A stretch of 64,000 nt of DNA, from contig KB906754.1 in NCBI GenBank assembly GCA_000381605.1, forward strand, positions 1,385,147-1,449,146. Reading direction: 5' to 3'. The notes beneath the pieces are model-generated. The model was not told the DNA's origin and searched no databases. It was given only the letters and a program-made list of their open reading frames with translations. Shown one piece after another: positions 61,699 through 64,000 of this stretch. The position numbers and the translations under genes are program-made. Within the stretch, counting starts at the first letter, position 1. Every line of letters begins with the position of its first letter. This DNA is from Acidobacteriaceae bacterium KBS 89 (GTDB taxonomy: Bacteria; Acidobacteriota; Terriglobia; Terriglobales; Acidobacteriaceae).

Positions 61699-62136
61699 CT
61701 ATGTCGTGACCCAAGGATCGTAGGTGCCGATGTTCCAGAGGTGGCCCTCCAGATCGCGGCAAGTGAAGGCGCGGCCGCCGTAGTCCATGTCGCGGATGTC
61801 GAGGACCATCTCGGCGCCGGCGGCCTGGGCCGTGGAGTGGACGGCGTCGGCATCGTTCACGATCAGGTAGATACCCTTTGTTTCGCGCAGGCCGACCTCA
61901 TCGGGTTGGACCATGAGCTCGCCGTACTCGCCACCGTTATTAACGGAGCCGAGCATAATCATGCCGTTGCCGAAGGTTAGTTGGGCGTGCATGACAGTAG
62001 TGTTGTCGGGACCAAGGTAGACGGCTTGCTTCTCGAAGCCGAAGGTGCGGACCAGCCAGTCGATGGCCGCGAGTGCGTCACGGTAACGAAGGCTGGGGAC
62101 GATGGTGGAGCGGCAGGATTTGGCTGGGCTGGTCAT
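61699..62136 (-). CDS. VOC-superfamily (glyoxalase-like) protein
   Basis: The 145-residue protein has the VOC pattern: VPSLRYRDALAAIDWLVRTF, GFEKQAVYLGPDN, LTFGNGMIMLGSVNNGGEYG, and the final GRAFTCRDLEGHLWNIGTYDP. This resembles the PhnB/glyoxalase-like group that often lacks enzymatic function. I start at MTSPAKSCR because the longer open frame would overlap the LprI-like gene. It lies between two minus-strand genes without close coupling. Confidence 0.82.
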   Translation of the reverse strand: MTSPAKSCRSTIVPSLRYRDALAAIDWLVRTFGFEKQAVYLGPDNTTVMHAQLTFGNGMIMLGSVNNGGEYGELMVQPDEVGLRETKGIYLIVNDADAVHSTAQAAGAEMVLDIRDMDYGGRAFTCRDLEGHLWNIGTYDPWVTT

Positions 62137-62221
62137 GGTGTTAACTGTGGCACCGTCGTTGCGTTGTATCTTGGAAAAATCGGCGGCCGGCATTCTTTGC
62201 CTTTGCCATATTCTGCCCGGC

Positions 62222-62566
62222 TTAGAAAGGGCCGTGTGTCTTGACGTTCGCAATCACGGCCTCGAGCGGCGCCGTCTGCTTCTTATAAGCAGCCAGGATG
62301 CACGCCTTATCCGTGTCGCATTTGTTCCGCAGGGCAGGAAAGGCCGTCTGTGAATCCTGCAGATCGCCACGCACGCCCATTCCAACAAACTGCGTCGCAA
62401 TCTCGAAATAGGCAGTCATCCGCGCATCCGCCTGCAACAACGAAGGCGTGCTACAGACAGTTTTCTCAGTCGGATTAGAAGCCGTCGCACAATCAATCGC
62501 CGAGGCGGCATGCGAAGTGAGGGTCAAGGAGGCTGCAGCGAAGGCAAGCGTCAAGTGAATCTTCAT
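62222..62566 (-). CDS. LprI-like exported protein, copy 1
   Basis: The 114-residue protein has a signal peptide (LTLAFAAASLTLTSHAAS) and a disulfide-linked core of the LprI/DUF1311 type: IDCATASNPTEKTVCSTPSL followed by LLQADARMTAYFEIA and CDTDKACILAAYKKQTAP. LprI was described as a lysozyme inhibitor in mycobacteria; the role here is unknown. GGAG lies upstream of the ATG chosen. A related gene sits 86 bases upstream, so the two arose by duplication. Confidence 0.75.
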   Translation of the reverse strand: MKIHLTLAFAAASLTLTSHAASAIDCATASNPTEKTVCSTPSLLQADARMTAYFEIATQFVGMGVRGDLQDSQTAFPALRNKCDTDKACILAAYKKQTAPLEAVIANVKTHGPF

Positions 62567-62651
62567 CACGCTCCATTAAATGCGAAGTTTTACGCCCAAA
62601 CGCCTCGGATCTAGCCCGCAGTTCGCTTGAGATCGAAAAACTCATTACAAC

Positions 62652-63056
62652 TCATCTGGGGTTCATGCCACGGGCTCGAAGCCTCTGCTGCGCAATCACG
62701 TTCTCCATTGAAGTGATCTGCTTTTTATATAGGGCCAGAATGCACGCCTGATCCTTGCCGCACCAGTCGCGTTTCTCTGCAAAAGCGTTCAGCCAATTAC
62801 TAACTGCATCGCGGCGATATGCCAGATTCCCACTTGTGCCCATGCTGGGCGCGCGTTGGTCCGCACTGGCAGCAATCGTGTCTGTGTTCAAAAGATCCAA
62901 GTCCAACATCATCTGAGAATCGATCTTCAACAACTGGGGAGTGCTGCAAACTGTGTTTTCGGAAGCACCAAGTCTAGTCTTCTTGCAGTCGATCGATTGG
63001 ATGGCATGCGCCGTCAAAGTAAGGGAAACCAGAGCCAGGGCCAAGTAAGTTTTCAT
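62652..63056 (-). CDS. LprI-like exported protein, copy 2
   Basis: The 134-residue protein has a signal peptide (YLALALVSLTLTAHAIQ) and repeats the pattern of the gene downstream: IDCKKTRLGASENTVCSTPQ, LLKIDSQMMLDLDLLNTDT, WCGKDQACILALYKKQITSM. Its middle is about 20 residues longer. The two proteins differ more than a fresh duplication would. It sits just before iscA on the same strand, where it interrupts the ISC gene order. Confidence 0.75.
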   Translation of the reverse strand: MKTYLALALVSLTLTAHAIQSIDCKKTRLGASENTVCSTPQLLKIDSQMMLDLDLLNTDTIAASADQRAPSMGTSGNLAYRRDAVSNWLNAFAEKRDWCGKDQACILALYKKQITSMENVIAQQRLRARGMNPR

Positions 63057-63122
63057 AATGCTCCGCGGAAAGACAGGTTCATTGAACCAATCGCCGCGCT
63101 ATTTGTCCAACGGCACTATAGT

Positions 63123-63623
63123 CTACGCCGTAAAGCTCGACCCACAACCACAACTTTTCGTCGAGTTCGGATTGATGAAGTTGAACCCCTGCCGCATCAG
63201 TGTCTCTTCAAAGTCCAGCACCATGCCATGCAGATAGATAAAGCTCTTCGGATCGACAAAGATGCGGATCGGCGCCCCGTTCGTAGGATCGCCCGCGGTC
63301 TGGAGCCCCTCGCCAAACGCATACACCCGGTCACGCTCCCGAGGCTTCGTATCGAACCGTATGTTGTAACTCAAACCCGAGCAACCACCACCTTGGATCC
63401 CAACCCTCAGACCGCCCTGCTCCGGCGAAACATTTTCCTTCGCCATCGCAACGCGAATCCGCTTCAACGCCTTCTCTGTAATCTGAATGCCTTTCTTACC
63501 AGGCTCTTCTCCCTGCGCGGTCAGCACATTCATCCCAGCAAGCGGATCCTTCTTCTCGCCCGCAGTGGCCGCAGCATGTGCTGCTTCCATCTCCGCCGCG
63601 GTTTGTAGTGTCACCATTGCCAT
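63123..63623 (-). CDS. iscA: IscA/HesB-family iron-sulfur carrier
   Basis: The 166-residue protein carries the A-type carrier motif: RVGIQGGGCSGLSYNIRFDT and the end STKSCGCGSSFTA with the Cys-Gly-Cys pair; the three cysteines hold the cluster or iron. FVDPKSFIYLHGMVLDFEET is conserved too. About 60 N-terminal residues (MVTLQTAAEMEAAHAAATAG onward) are low complexity and unusual; a later start at MNVLTAQGE (63533) is possible. I used the ATG preceded by AAGGAC. It follows iscU on the same strand. Confidence 0.9.
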   Translation of the reverse strand: MAMVTLQTAAEMEAAHAAATAGEKKDPLAGMNVLTAQGEEPGKKGIQITEKALKRIRVAMAKENVSPEQGGLRVGIQGGGCSGLSYNIRFDTKPRERDRVYAFGEGLQTAGDPTNGAPIRIFVDPKSFIYLHGMVLDFEETLMRQGFNFINPNSTKSCGCGSSFTA

Positions 63624-63708
63624 ATCTTTGTCCTTGCCGCTAATACGACACGGTAGCAACGCGACTCAAAAGACGCACCGCTACCGTCGTTCTTACCCTG
63701 CCTGTCCT

Positions 63709-64000
63709 TTAGTGCGCTGAAGTCGCGACCGCCGAAGTCTCGGCAACGCTGTTCTTCTTCTTCCAGTCACCAATCGCCGCGCGAATAGCATCCTCCGCGA
63801 GCACCGAGCAGTGGATCTTAACAGGAGGAAGCGCCAGCTCTTTCACAATGTCCGTGTTCGTGATCGCGAGCGCCTCATCGATCGTCTTGCCCTTCACCCA
63901 CTCGGTGGCGAGCGAGGATGAAGCAATAGCCGATCCGCAACCGAAGGTCTTGAACTTGGCATCTTCGATTACGTTCGTCTCAGGATTCACGCGAATCTGC
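63709..64000 (-). CDS. iscU: IscU scaffold protein (5' end cut by window edge)
   Basis: Only the C-terminal part is in the window (about 96 codons). It has the conserved FKTFGCGSAIASSSLATEWV and LPPVKIHCSVLAEDAIRAAI, which hold two of the three cluster cysteines and the histidine of IscU. IscU is the scaffold on which 2Fe-2S clusters are built with IscS. iscA follows 85 bases downstream. The first third with the first cysteine, and probably iscS, lie beyond the right edge. Confidence 0.95.
   Translation of the reverse strand, partial: QIRVNPETNVIEDAKFKTFGCGSAIASSSLATEWVKGKTIDEALAITNTDIVKELALPPVKIHCSVLAEDAIRAAIGDWKKKNSVAETSAVATSAH

Overview
The window looks like a chromosomal segment from an acidobacterium of the Terriglobia type (Granulicella/Terriglobus/Edaphobacter relatives). 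The inference rests on high GC, strong use of C-ending codons in most genes, a giant orphan FtsX/MacB-type permease paired with a PadR regulator, several secreted families I associate with Acidobacteria, and small intergenic repeats of the kind common in those genomes. No rRNA, tRNA, CRISPR array, prophage or transposase was recognised. Both ends cut genes: an ArsR-type regulator on the left and iscU on the right.

Region by region: 0-7 kb holds an ArsR regulator and radical SAM enzyme, copC/copD copper genes, and a minus-strand cluster of ECF sigma factor, zinc-finger anti-sigma factor with HEAT-like repeats, and double-PDZ protein. 7-17.5 kb holds RNase HI, a VOC protein, a MarR regulator with a palindromic operator beside a TonB-dependent receptor, a Tat-exported glycosidase-like protein, a YqeY-like protein, a class V aminotransferase and a lipoprotein/glutathionylspermidine-synthase-like pair. 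17.5-33.5 kb holds a vanadium-haloperoxidase-like enzyme, serA, gatB, a methyltransferase, a DedA protein, a MoaB-like protein, a TonB-like protein, miaA with an overlapping small membrane protein gene, and a beta-CASP nuclease. 33.5-46 kb holds kbl, the pyrR-pyrB-pyrC operon, a MerR regulator, yeiH with a LysR regulator, and murJ.

46-64 kb is the most unusual part. The iron-sulfur assembly genes occur in the classical order iscU, iscA, hscB, hscA, fdx, iscX, but spread over about 18 kb and interrupted by unrelated genes: stress and detoxification proteins, LprI-like proteins, a regulated permease, an AraC regulator, a tandemly duplicated secreted gene, a DUF1254 protein and a predicted nuclease. 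hscB is inverted and has different codon use from its neighbours. Only hscA-fdx remain a tight pair. Two copies of a roughly 250-base intergenic element with a conserved hairpin lie in this stretch.

Four families of small dispersed sequence were seen: the 250-base element (2 copies), a GTTGC-rich tract with a short hairpin core (4 copies), a 60-base REP-like palindrome (2 copies), and a single three-hairpin element upstream of murJ. Functional statements are from reading the sequence and recall of protein families; no database search was run.
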